Source: Monocercomonoides exilis (Eukaryota > Preaxostyla > Oxymonadida > Polymastigidae). Taken from it: a stretch of DNA of 64,000 bases. Every line of letters begins with the position of its first letter. Position 1 is the first letter of the stretch. A program made the translations under genes and the position numbers. Positions 47,615-57,861 of this stretch are shown one piece after another. Location of the stretch: contig LSRY02000025.1 of assembly GCA_001643675.2 (NCBI GenBank), positions 312,001-376,000 on the forward strand, in the 5' to 3' direction. Under the pieces are notes generated by a model. It was not told the origin of the DNA, searched no databases, and saw only the letters and a program-made list of their open reading frames with translations.

Positions 47615-49639
47615 TGTAGGTTAGTGTTTTTATTGGCACCTTTTTTTTTATTGGCACCTTTTTTCTATTTCTTTGTGAAAGATATAATTTTCTATAAGAA
47701 ACAAAGATTATTTGTACAAACAATTGTTTTTGTCATCAGCGGATGAACTGATGTTCTTATTTGATTTCGGAGAAACAGTTAAATATGTTAGTGAAATTAT
47801 AGTATGAAAAAAACATGACAAATTCTTTTTAAAAACAAATTGAATATACAAAAATTTATAAAAGCAAATACTTCATATATCAAAACTTGAAATGTCTTCT
47901 GGCTGCTTAAAATGGACTTTTTTTTTGATCATTACCCAAAAAATTGATTAGTTTTTTTATGATCAAAAAAAAAGCTGAAGAAGGAAAAAGAAAAATGCAA
48001 GCAGAAATGGCGTCGATAAACTATCGCATTTATGAAAATAGACTCGAGAGAATGGCGCGAATTCTGATTGACGGAAAAGCCAGGCTTGTGGATGCAACCA
48101 ACTTCGGTGAATTTTCAAAAAAAACTCTCATTCATGCAGTGAAGGCTGTAAAAAGTGAAAGGGATGTTGCCAAAGTCGGAAGACCGTCATTGCTGCGCAA
48201 GGAAAAAAAGGAAATTGTTACAGACGTTATAAAAATTGAAGCAAAGTGTGGAACAAACCTAACAGTGAAAAAAACAAAAGAATTGGTTTGCAAAATATAT
48301 TTATTTTCTATTTATTTGATTCTATTTAGATTGAAAATGTGATTGAAGATGAAGATTCAGAGATTTTCGAAGATGCTTCACCAAAAAAAGAAATTTCAAA
48401 ATCAGCTGCTTATTCCTTCTTGCGAAATCAGCCCGAATTGAAATTACAAAAGCCAAAAATTCTGGATTCAAAACGTCTTGCCGCATCTTGTCAGGACGTT
48501 TTGAAGCCTTGGTACGAAATGCTTGATGATTTGCATTCAAAATATAAATACAAAAGGGAGTTAATCTTTAATGTGGATGAAACTTCATTAAGATTATCCG
48601 ATAATTCACAAAAACTTGTTGCAACATCCTCAGAGTCTCCTTCAGCCTATTGCCTTGCTCCTTCGAGGGTGCGAAACGCGACGCTTGTAGCTGCTGTTGC
48701 CTCGGATGGCTTTTCTTTACCCACAATTGTGCTTTGGCCAAGTTCCAATGTTCCGGAAGAGTTAACTCATCTCCTGTCTCCTTCGCTTGATGTGTGGAGC
48801 AATACAAACGGTTAGATGAACTTTTCTCTATTCGAAAGATACTCTTTGCGTGTTCTTCTTCCAGAAATATTAGAAAGAAAGAAAAGGATGAAATTGACTG
48901 AAGAGAGATGTTTGCTATTCGTAGATTCGCACAGCTCTCGTGCAAACCCTATAATTTGGAGAAAATTTATGGAATCGAATGTGGATGTTATCACATTTGT
49001 TCCTCACACAACACATATTTCACAACCTCTCGATAGAGGTGTTTTTGCTGTTCTTAAATCGGTTTTATATTCATCAATAGAAATACCTCAATCTTCAACA
49101 GCTTCTTCCAACAGAAAGGCTTTGGCAGACATCCTTCCTCAAGCTCTTCATTCTGCATTCGCACCATCAGTAATAAAGAATGCATTTGATGCAAGTGGTG
49201 TTTTGTTTAAATCCTCAGGACCAGTTTTACGTAAATTACCCAAACACTCTTCTTTTCCTTTGCCCGCTTATTCAAATCGTTTTGATTTTTACGGAAAACT
49301 GCTCACAAATGAGGATTTCTTTGAAAAGTGGGAAGAAGATATATTTATTCGAACAAGTGCGAAATGTTCCGAAGCCGAAGATGAAACAGAAAACATTGAA
49401 GATACTCTTCCAATTAAGTCAAAGAAGAAAAGAGTTTATCGAAGAATTTTGCATGATGATTTGGAAAACATCGAAGAAGAAAATTCTACAGATCAAAGTT
49501 TTGGAAAAAGAAAAATTCGAAGACTATTTGACCCAAGTTTTGTTTATTTTTGCTAATTGAGTCTGTATTTTTTGAATTTTATCACTTCAAAAATTTGGTG
49601 CCAATAAAAAAATGGTGCCAATAAAAACACTAACCTACA
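47615..49639 (+). mobile_element. Pogo/Jerky-type DNA transposon (2025 bp), complete with TIRs and TA duplication
   Basis: Both ends read TGTAGGTTAGTGTTTTTATT inward, followed by GGCACC, a T tract and a second ATTGGCACC, giving TIRs of about 44 bp with one base-length difference. TA flanks both ends (47613-47614 and 49640-49641), a target-site duplication of the Tc1/mariner-pogo superfamily. The element carries one intron-containing transposase gene. It sits inside exon 3 of an EEEGYED-family gene on the opposite strand. Confidence 0.9.
47959..49556 (+). pseudogene. Pogo/Jerky-type transposase (DDE_1), one in-frame stop
   Basis: Exons 47959-48285 and 48330-49556, joined in phase 0 (donor GTTTGC, acceptor ATTTAG), 518 codons including the end. 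N-terminal region with a GRP motif (KVGRPSLL) likely binds the TIRs. The DDE_1 core shows Asp192 (NVDETS), Asp308 (FVDSHSSR) and Asp344 in HISQPLDRGVF, with 35 residues between the last two. An in-frame TAG at 48813-48815 (codon 271) falls in NTNG[stop]MNF. Related transposases normally have Gly-Trp-Met here, so TGG to TAG is the probable change. The C-terminal tail is acidic then basic (KRKIRRLFD). Both halves remain open otherwise, so inactivation looks recent. The intron uses the same donor type as host genes. Confidence 0.85.
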
Positions 49640-50626
49640 TATCAATGATAAGCGTTGTCAGCTTGGAGTATTTTTCGTCCTGGATTTGGCCATATATCGC
49701 AAAAGAATTCAATGTGTGGAGCCATCTTTCCAAAGTGATCGTTTCATCCTCTTCTTTTCTTTTTCTATTCCAATTCACGCTTTTCGATAGCTCTTCCAAT
49801 TCTCTTGTTGCTTCTCTCACAAAATGCAGCTCATTTACAATCATTCTTTCCAATCTTCTATCATTGAGAAATCTGCTAATCAAAAACTGCCAAGCAGATA
49901 GATACTCATTTCGTTTCAGATTGTGATGTTCCTGATGATGTTGAATGATTTCTGTAATTTCCTTTAAATATAAACTTCGTTTAACTTTCTGACATAAAAA
50001 ATTACAAGAAAGAAGCAACAATATCAAAAAGCAAACACAAGAACACACACGCCACATCCAGCACAGCTCAATGTCAGCAAAGCCATTTCCACATCTTTTT
50101 GAATCTCCTCGTTTTCCTCCTTGTTCAAAGCTGCTTTCAGAATGCAGCCAACACAAATGGATAGCGTTTCATCGCTCATGAAATAATCTACAAGAATCAC
50201 ATAGCATTCGCAGAGATCAGTCAAAAGCTTTTCGTTTCTTTCTTCTTTTTTCTTCTCATTTTCATCAATTATCATCTTTTCCAATCTTTTGCTGATGAAA
50301 ATTTTTAAAAACCTCGAGTGATTATTCTATTCAGCTTATTGCAATATGCAAAGTGCTTTAACATGAAAATGGCATTTTCCATTGAAAATGTCTTTTTTTC
50401 AATCATTTCGTTAACTTTATTGCGCCGTTCCTTTGGAAAAGCAAAATAAATTTCATCTTTGTTCATCTCGTCCATCAATACATTCGTTTCTTCGATTTTC
50501 TGTTTCTGTTCTTCCTCATTGCAATCCTCCAGTTCATTAAATAATTCTGATATTCAAATTTAAAAAAATACAATTGTCATGATTTCAACTGAAATAATAA
50601 TTAGTACCTATGTATTTTTTCTGCAT

Positions 50627-50935
50627 TGTTCAATTCCTATCTTTTTGAAAGTTTATTTTATTTGATATTCTTGGCCATTTTGATTTAAAATGAGATTTTG
50701 CACATTCCTTCACAAAATAAATCGAGTAATATAATAGATATAAAAAGTCCAAAATTAATATCTATGCCTGCACAATCCTTTCAAACATGAATATTTGTTC
50801 ACAACTGATTATGCAAATCATTGATTCATTTTTTATAAATCTATGCTGTATTGGGAATTGTGTAAAATTAAATTCATTTGAATACGAATAATTGCATGCC
50901 AAAATAAATATTTTGTTTTTTCTCAAAGAGAAAAT

Positions 50936-50975
<40 letters not shown>

Positions 50976-51180
50976 TTGAAAACTGGTGTCGTGCATGACA
51001 TTATTTTATCTTCAAGTTACACAGGATTGATTGAAATATTCTCTTTCGAAATTAAAATATTGATCCTCATATTGAATCTTTTTTTCGTAAAGTTATTATT
51101 TAAGATCGAATTTTATTCTTTATGATCAAAACCATATTTTTAAATATCAATTTTGAAAAATATTTAAAAGACTCTTTCTA
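50627..51180. other. AT-rich intergenic DNA
   Basis: Between divergent genes. Holds a T38 run (50937-50974); no other feature. Confidence 0.6.
50937..50974. repeat. T38 homopolymer
   Basis: Uninterrupted T run. Confidence 0.95.
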
Positions 51181-52920
51181 ATGATTCTCTATTTGGCTTG
51201 CGTTTATGTTTTGAGAATAAATGCATTTGAAGTTTACAAAGGAGATGTGCAGATGACCACGCTTGGATCTACAAACAATTACAACAGAATAGGATGCATT
51301 ACTAAAGCAACAAATGCATCAGTTAGAATAGTATATACCAAGCTGATTGGTGTGCAAAAAGGTTCAATCGGAGAGTTTGTGGAAGGCTCTGAAGTGATCC
51401 TACAGGACTGCGTGATTGAGGCGACGAACACAGAAAAGTCACCATTTTTGCTTGCTGGATCGTCTTTGGTTGCAAACGGCATTGAGATTATTGCACAGCA
51501 GCATGGCTCTGTTGCATGCTTCTGCGAGAGCAGAGATGGGCAGGAAGAACTGTTCCTGAAGGATTCGAGGTTCGATAATCTCATGTGTGTGGGGGAAAGT
51601 TCGTTCCTTCCGGTTCAAGGGAAGGGAATGTCTGTTGTGGATTGCGCATTCAACAATGCTACAAAGCAAAGTGGATTTGTAGGAATTCCGCATGCGCCAG
51701 GGTGCTTGGAGACACATTTGAGTGGATCGAGCTTTTTCGATTGCCAGAACGTGTTTTATGGTGGAGTCATGGGAGGAATGAATGTGTATGAGTTTGCTTC
51801 GAGTAATTGCAGCTTTTGTAGGTGCGTGCACAACTTGCAATTTCGGTTGAGTGCAAATGGGTTGCTTGAACAGGCGATTGGAGTGTCATATGAGGGGAAG
51901 ACATTCTCTTCCACGCAGATAGTTGAAGCTGGAGTTTCAACCTTTACGGATTGCACGTTCTCATCGTGCAAAGGATTAGTTGGAGGAGGACTTGTTATTG
52001 GGCCAGCGACAGCGGAGGTTAATTCGTGCACGTTTGAAAGTTGCTCAGCTGCGATTGGAGGGGGTGCACTGTATTCATCAGGCACTGATTCCGTGGTTGC
52101 TTTGAAGGCAAGTAAGTTTATTGGGTGTTCTGCTACAGGCGACGAATTGCTAGGGATAGGACCTGGGATATCTGAAGGTGGCGCAATTCTTATTAACAAA
52201 GGAGAGTGCTTTTTATCAGACGTGAGCGGAGAAGGGTGCGTTGCTGGTGTGGGAGGGTTTATGACAGGATTATTGAGTTCAGAGATAATGTGGGTTGGTC
52301 TTACGATAAATGAGTGCAAGACCACAATCGGGGATGGAATAAACTGCGGTGGTGCCTTATGCTTTTCGGAGATAAAGTCATCGACGATTAAAGAGTCATT
52401 GTTCCAGAAATGTGAAGCTGGATTTGGAGGAGGAGCCTTGGCAATTCTGTTTATTGAAAAAGCGTCTTTTTTGCACGTACTGAACTGCAAGTTTAAAGAA
52501 AACAAGGCAATTGGAAATAGCGAAAAGTTTTTTGAAGCGCTGAACATTCAAGCAGAAGAACGATATGAGATAACGAAAGAGATGTATGCAAGCGACATTT
52601 TAATTACTACGAACGAAACTGAAGGCAAATTCACGAAAGATAATTTTGAGGGAACGACTTCGTCAAGTAAGAAGCCGAGGACATACAGTCGTTCGCAAGG
52701 TAACTTTGACAATCTGATAAAAGGTGCACTGACAAAAGGAGGAATAATTGGACTTGTTATTGGCATAGTTGCAGCTGTTGTAATTATTGTTGTAGTGATT
52801 ATTGTGGTTGTGTGTGTTGTGAAGAAAAAGAAGGGGAAGAAAGCAAACAAGAGCAATGAAATGGTGTTGGTTGATTCAACGACGCAAGAAGAAACTTCAT
52901 CGGAAGTCCCAACAGAATAG
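51181..52920 (+). CDS. Pectin-lyase-like (beta-helix) single-pass membrane protein
   Basis: Single exon, 579 residues, start ATG at 51181. The N-terminus MILYLACVYVLRINAFEVY is a short signal peptide. The ectodomain carries repeated strands with small Gly-rich turns and paired Cys: CTFSSCKGLVGGGLVIG, CTFESCSAAIGGGALYSS, LFQKCEAGFGGGALAIL. These are the FxxCxA..GGG pattern of right-handed beta-helix surface proteins. One C-terminal membrane span (about 521-547) is followed by KKKKGKK and an acidic/Ser tail of about 25 residues, with no kinase domain, unlike the related 33417-41633 gene. The role is probably surface adhesion or glycan contact; this is inferred from fold type only. It lies 554 bp from, and divergent to, pseudogene copy 4. 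Confidence 0.85.
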   Translation: MILYLACVYVLRINAFEVYKGDVQMTTLGSTNNYNRIGCITKATNASVRIVYTKLIGVQKGSIGEFVEGSEVILQDCVIEATNTEKSPFLLAGSSLVANGIEIIAQQHGSVACFCESRDGQEELFLKDSRFDNLMCVGESSFLPVQGKGMSVVDCAFNNATKQSGFVGIPHAPGCLETHLSGSSFFDCQNVFYGGVMGGMNVYEFASSNCSFCRCVHNLQFRLSANGLLEQAIGVSYEGKTFSSTQIVEAGVSTFTDCTFSSCKGLVGGGLVIGPATAEVNSCTFESCSAAIGGGALYSSGTDSVVALKASKFIGCSATGDELLGIGPGISEGGAILINKGECFLSDVSGEGCVAGVGGFMTGLLSSEIMWVGLTINECKTTIGDGINCGGALCFSEIKSSTIKESLFQKCEAGFGGGALAILFIEKASFLHVLNCKFKENKAIGNSEKFFEALNIQAEERYEITKEMYASDILITTNETEGKFTKDNFEGTTSSSKKPRTYSRSQGNFDNLIKGALTKGGIIGLVIGIVAAVVIIVVVIIVVVCVVKKKKGKKANKSNEMVLVDSTTQEETSSEVPTE

Positions 52921-53747
52921 TCCAAAAGTGGTTTTCTATTGTTACCATTTTATTTTTTTTTTATTTTATTTTTTTATTTTTTCATATCCCTGCTTCGTTT
53001 ATTTCTTATTTTCTTTTTGACCATTATTTACTTTTTGAATTGTACTTCCAATAATATTATATTGTTTGTTTGTTTTTGCAAACTTTCGTTCATGAACCGA
53101 GTTTATTTTGAGTAGTCGTTTTTGACAACATTTTAAGGATCATTTATTAACTTTTAATTGGATTTTTTTGAGATCAATAGAACCTAAGATTTAGAGTCCC
53201 GACTTAATTCAATGATTATCAGTTGTGTATTTGAGAAATACGTTTCTTTTTTTTTTTTTTTTTTTTTCTGAAAGATATGTTTTGTTTGTACATCAACTTA
53301 AATGGTACATAATTTTTCCTTTTATGAAAAAAAACAGTGATTTGTTCTTTGCACGAACTACTTTCTTATTTCAATATGTATTGTAATATTTCTTGCTGAA
53401 ATGAAAAGAAATCCATAATAAAAATTTAATCGATATATGATAACTTATCGTAGTCGGTAAAATGTTAACAGAATAAAAAGATTTTGATATTGTGTTATTT
53501 ATTGGAATAAATAAAGTGCATCTGGCTTCGAATTTTTGGTTTTCTGTCTTGTTTTCGTTTTTTAAAATGACATTGAAAAAATTACAAATTATTGAAGTGA
53601 TCAGCATTTTTTGCAAAGTCAAAATATTAATTTATTATGAGATTTGACATAAATAATTGATAACTTATACAACAATATGAAAGAAATAATCATCTAAACA
53701 AAATTATTTTCTAGATTAAAATGTCAAGCTGTTCTGACGTTGTTATG
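52921..53747. other. AT-rich intergenic DNA
   Basis: Downstream of the membrane protein gene. T-rich runs near 52960 and 53250-53269; nothing recognised. Confidence 0.55.
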
Positions 53748-54253
53748 ACAGTTTGTGCAAAAAATACCGGAGGTCGCAAAAAATATTGGACAAGATCGAT
53801 TTAGCAATAACTGAAAGTGGAATAATTCTGACAATTTTCCTCAAAATATATATCATCAATGAAAACTCGTTTGATACAGATATCGCATAAAATACCGGAC
53901 AAGATCGATTTCTCAATAACTGCAAGAGGAATAATTCTGACAATTTTCCTCTAAATATGCATCATTAATGCAAACTCATTAGAGAAACAAAACTTTCAAA
54001 ATAGCTTCATTTGTGCTCAGAAAAAATAATTATAGGTATTTCTGAGTAATAGGATTTTGCATTTCCCCGAAATTTCGATGTTAATTATTTCTGAGCACAA
54101 ATAAAGCTGAAGTGGAGTCTTGTTTTTCAAATGAGTTTGTTTTGATGAGATATATTTCGAGGAAAATTGTCAGAATTATTACTCTTGCAGTTATTGTGAA
54201 ATCGATCTTGTCCGGTATTTTTTGCAATGTCCGGTATTTTTTGCACAAACTGT
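53748..54253. mobile_element. Foldback DNA element with about 250-bp arms
   Basis: Starts ACAGTTTGTGCAAAAAATAC and ends with the exact complement. The arms stay alignable for most of their length, sharing GACAAGATCGATTT, CTGACAATTTTCCTC, AAACTCATT and GAGCACAAAT. Only a short centre near 54030-54070 is unpaired. Inside the left arm a block from ATACCGG through GACAATTTTCCTC is present twice (53763-53833 and 53891-53952). The right arm carries only a short doubled CCGGTATTTTTTGCA. TA follows the right end but the left neighbour is GA, so the target duplication is not clear. No coding frame. Confidence 0.8.
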
Positions 54254-54762
54254 ATTTGTGAGAAACTTTTATTATATAAAAAAATTTTTGTTAATTGTTG
54301 AAAAATCACATTCAGTTCTTAAAAAATCTCAAACCAAATTTCGAATTTTATTTAATTATATTTATTGTCCAAGATGCAATTATTGTTTAGAAAAGAATTT
54401 AACAAATCGATGATTGTTTTTATAATCTTATTTTTTCGTTCAGAAATCACAGTTTGAAATTTTTGTCCAAAATATTTGTCAATGAATACAGAAAAGTAAT
54501 AGCTGCAAATAAAAGCATCACTGTCTTTCTTTTTTATCAAACATTGATCATTTATTCAATAGAAATAAATTTCGACTTTCGAAGATGTATTTTATTCGAT
54601 ATTCATGAATATTCAAATAATCAGCAAACCGAAAAAATCATGATTTCAAAAACGATCACCAAAATAATGAGGGACTTTTGTGAAAATCATTTGCCAATAA
54701 GATCAAATTATCTGTTTTATAATTTTTGTTCCATTTAATAATGATTGCTATTTTTTTTCATT
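54254..54762. other. AT-rich DNA with a solo MITE end
   Basis: Includes a GGGTGAT-family right terminus at 54628-54660. No gene. Confidence 0.5.
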
Positions 54763-55020
54763 TTGGGCAAAATATTTTTCTTCAGGCATTTTCTTTGAAA
54801 AATTATTCACTTTTCATTTACTTTTTGAGATCAAAAAACGCAATAAAAATATGTCTATTTTTTGACATTCGTGAAATGTTGGAAAACTTCATGTTTAGAT
54901 TTCAGCTATGCCTGTTTACGGATATGAAAATCTAATTAATTTCAAAATCTGAGAAAGCGAAATAAAGTTATGAGCTATCCAATTTTTTTTTATGCTTTGT
55001 GCAAAAAAAGTCTGAAAGTC
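54763..55020. repeat. Dispersed about 257-bp repeat, copy B
   Basis: Partner of 26687-26943, same orientation; shares CTTCAGGCATTTTC, GAAATGTTGGAAAACTTCAT and AATAAAGTTATGAG. Confidence 0.75.
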
Positions 55021-55966
55021 GTTAAATTCACACATTTGTTCAATTATTCTGTATTTCATAACAAGATAATGAAAGATTGTTAACGATAAGACAAAAGAAA
55101 ACGTTAGAAACAGATCGTTGTTATTTTCATAAATAATAAATATTTGCCCCATATGATCAGAGCTTTAAGAAAAAAAAATATTTCAAAAAGTAACTATCTT
55201 TTGTGAAATCTATAAATTTCGGGGAGTCTTTATTTTTTGAATGAAATGAATTAATTTTTCATCATGAAACAATCTTTTTGTTATGACTGAGTCTTTTTAT
55301 GACATATCAAATTTATTATGAGACACTTATATGCGTTCACATGAAAAAAGAATTTCATTGTTAATCGTAAATAAAAAAACGCAAAGAGCTGAATTCATTG
55401 AAAGAACCTTTTATTTTTTCTTGATAAAACCAAAATTTAAAGTTGTTGGTCATTTTTCTTTATTGTTGTGAAAATTAGTTTTCGCAAAGTGTCAATTATT
55501 ATTAAGTTTTTTCTTCCATTTTTTATTTATACAACACTATTGGTGCTTCATCAACACTCTTGTCGCAAACCTGTCCCCACAAACAAAAAAAAAGGGAATA
55601 TCGGTGATTATTTTTGAAATCATATTTTTTTGAACAAATAATTCGATTTGATTTTTTTACTACAATGATTAATTGATTCTCTTTGACAATGAATTTTCAT
55701 AATAATCACACATGTCTTTAACTCTGAACATTTTTTTTCTTCTTATTGTTTGAGTTGACAATTGAAAAAATAACAACATGTTTAAGATGAAATGGATGAA
55801 TAAAATGATAACACATAAGGAGGAATAGGCGAACTTTCAAGCTCGCTTTGCACCACACATTAAAAAACTGAAACACTCATAACTTTATTAAACTTTTTCA
55901 GATTTCATAAAAAAATGATTTTTCATATCTGCGAACTTGCGTCATTTGACACAGAATTTTTGCAAT
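55021..55966. other. AT-rich DNA with a solo MITE left end
   Basis: A left-type terminus GGTGATTATTTTTGAAATCA lies at 55603 without an obvious partner. No gene. Confidence 0.5.
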
Positions 55967-56226
55967 TATGGGTGATTATTTTTGATATCGGAATATTTCA
56001 TTCAAAATTTTTAATGAAGGAATATATCTTGAGTATCAATTAAAAAAAAATTGAAAAGCGAAAAGTTTTATTGAATTCATTTTTATTTTTGATTCGGTTA
56101 AACATCTGTTTTTAAAATAGTTGTGATGCTTTTTACATGAAAATGCAAAATGCCTTTCCAAAAACCATCAATCTATGAAAAAACAACACACTGAAAAAAG
56201 TTATGATATCAAAAATAATCACCATT
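55967..56226. mobile_element. MITE, GGGTGAT family, copy 3
   Basis: Left end TATGGGTGATTATTTTTGAT; the complement of the right end reads ATGGTGATTATTTTTGATAT. About 260 bp. Both ends of this copy share the variant GATATC in place of the GAAATC seen in copies 1 and 2, so the two ends have changed together. Confidence 0.65.
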
Positions 56227-56828
56227 ATGAAAAATTCAATGATTTGTTCCAAACTTTCTTTCATATCGTGTTATTGTAATTCTGGCATCCTCATGCAAAA
56301 TAATACATTGAAATATAAAAAAGTTGTGAAAAATCTTTGAAAGCAATGTGTAGAACAAAATTCAAAAAGTTAAATATTTCATCCCATTTAATTAATGACA
56401 TGATTTTTTGAAGCGTAATTTGAATTCGAAAAAATGATCTTGTTCTTTTTTTCTGACAGATAAATGATTTCATAACTTGTCATATCACAGAGGTATATCT
56501 CAAACATTCATTTCACAAACGTGATGTCAAGTTTTAACCAAAAAAGAAACTCAAAAACAAGATTTTCAATGAAAGAAAAAGATACGAAAAAATTACCATC
56601 TTTTACCATTTTTGCTCATAAAAAAATAATACTATCGAGTGAAATGATCATCCATAATTGAATTAAAACATTTTAAGCAAATGAAGAAACAGTAAGCATA
56701 AATAGGAGCAAAACAAATGAATTCAAGAAATGAAGAAAAATGATTCATCTCCATATATCTTTAAATAAAAGCAGCGGATCGTAATTGTTTCATAAAAAGT
56801 CGTACGAACAATAAGATTTAGAAAAATT
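56227..56828. other. AT-rich DNA with dispersed repeat pieces
   Basis: 56227-56400 resembles 5236-5405, and CACAGAGGTATA at about 56484 matches the end sequence of the 5940-6150 element. No gene. Confidence 0.5.
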
Positions 56829-57636
56829 TCAAACAAAAATTGCAGCACACCTTTGAATAACCGAAATGATTAGAAACGAGGTTAAAGTGAAAAGCGATAC
56901 TCTCTGAGCCATTCCACGACGTTTTGCATTTTGTGATTTAAGAAGCCATAAAGCAAAACTTAAAGCACAATAAATAAATGCTTCCCAATGTGCAAGAAGT
57001 GAATGAACAAGAGATGCAGAGTTCCACTCAAGTGCATTTGATTCCATCCAAATTGGGAGAAAGCGAGAAAAAAGGCATCTCCCAACCGCCCAACCTGTTT
57101 ATAAAACAACGAAAATAAACAAAGAAAGACAAAAAAAGAGATTTGCAAACTCATCCCAACAGTCCAAATTCGAGATTCCGTTCCTGATCCAAGTGATAAT
57201 GAAATTGTCATTCCGATGAGATCAATTACACTTTTCAAAATAACAGATATTCCCTTCATATAAAATTATAAACATTCATTAAAATCATTTTATAATAAAA
57301 TATAAACAATTGATTGAACGAAACAATCAAAAATTATTTCAAAAAATTTTCATACAGCATCTAACGTGAAGTGTTTGGATGGTGACCCAGGCGGAAGTAT
57401 CACATCGACAACAACTTTAATTATTGCACTTACTACATAAACAGCTAATACTTTAAGAGCAGTCTTGTACTTTATATGATCCTTTCTATGCAAAACACAA
57501 AAAAAAGATACACAAATAAATAACAAAGCATTGTAACAATTATTAAGAAACGCGCAAACAATTTTGAAAATTGCAGCACTATTATATACGGAGCAAATGT
57601 CAATACAAGCGCGTTTATTAGCGGTACAAATGCCAT
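56829..57636 (-). CDS. TMEM147: TMEM147 homologue (ER translocon-associated membrane protein)
   Basis: Four exons: 57560-57636, 57356-57485, 57151-57253, 56829-57094; 191 residues, phases consistent (donors GTTTGC, GTATGA, GTTTGC). Start MAFVPLINALVLTFAPYIIV. Match to TMEM147 is seen in the first segment (family: GNCFALAYFPYFITYK), in the segment LKSVIDLIGMTISLS (family: SVDVADLIGLNLVMS), and in the block VGMSWAVGRCLFSRFLPIWM (family: LGWATAELIMSR...PLW). It continues with WNSASLVHSLLAHWEAFIY. Seven membrane spans are expected. TMEM147 works with nicalin and NOMO at the Sec61 translocon during multipass membrane-protein insertion. The protein is about 30 residues shorter than the human one, mostly in loops. 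It is divergent from the serine protease gene, 225 bp apart. Confidence 0.8.
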
Positions 57637-57861
57637 CTCTTTCACGTTATGGTTTAACATTGATCTTATTTTTTCGTTTTTTATGCACAGAGATGATCAT
57701 TGAGAATTTTGAAACATTTGCATCGCCTTCATACATCTTTAAAGGTGTTATAAGTCGAATGCTGATTACTGCTGGATAGTTGCACTTTTTAATCTGTTCG
57801 TTTTCTGTAAAACTTTTTTGGGAACCTCATGCGAATGTTTCATTTGGGCTTCCGACAAACG

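Larger units (their letters stand above)
47196..50626 (-). pseudogene. EEEGYED-family paralogue 4, frameshifted and split by a transposon
   Basis: The gene plan is still visible: exon 1 50608-50626 (MQKKYI, donor GTACTA), exon 2 from 50546 (ELFNELEDCNEEEQKQKIEE), exon 3 from 49988 (VKRSLYLKEITEIIQHHQEH). Exon 3 runs to LTTLIID at 49641 and is then interrupted by the transposon at 47615-49639. The family sequence resumes beyond it (ILRKAESDDCVLRDEAVDF, EEEGYEDIVF) and ends at 47196. Independent damage: a stop and frame change in exon 2 near 50305 (GGTTTTTAAAAATTTTC), and a further stop and shift just after the insertion point (between 47570 and 47612). It therefore had begun to decay, or decayed afterwards, besides being split. 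Closest in sequence to paralogue 1 in exon 3 (both have FxIYGQIQ). Confidence 0.85.

Noticed and set aside
52548-52925. Minus-strand frame with a Thr-rich stretch
   Set aside because: Antisense shadow of the membrane span and tail of the 51181-52920 gene.
57564-57779. Short plus-strand ORF between TMEM147 and the protease
   Set aside because: It overlaps the first TMEM147 exon on the other strand and has no signal or conserved motif.
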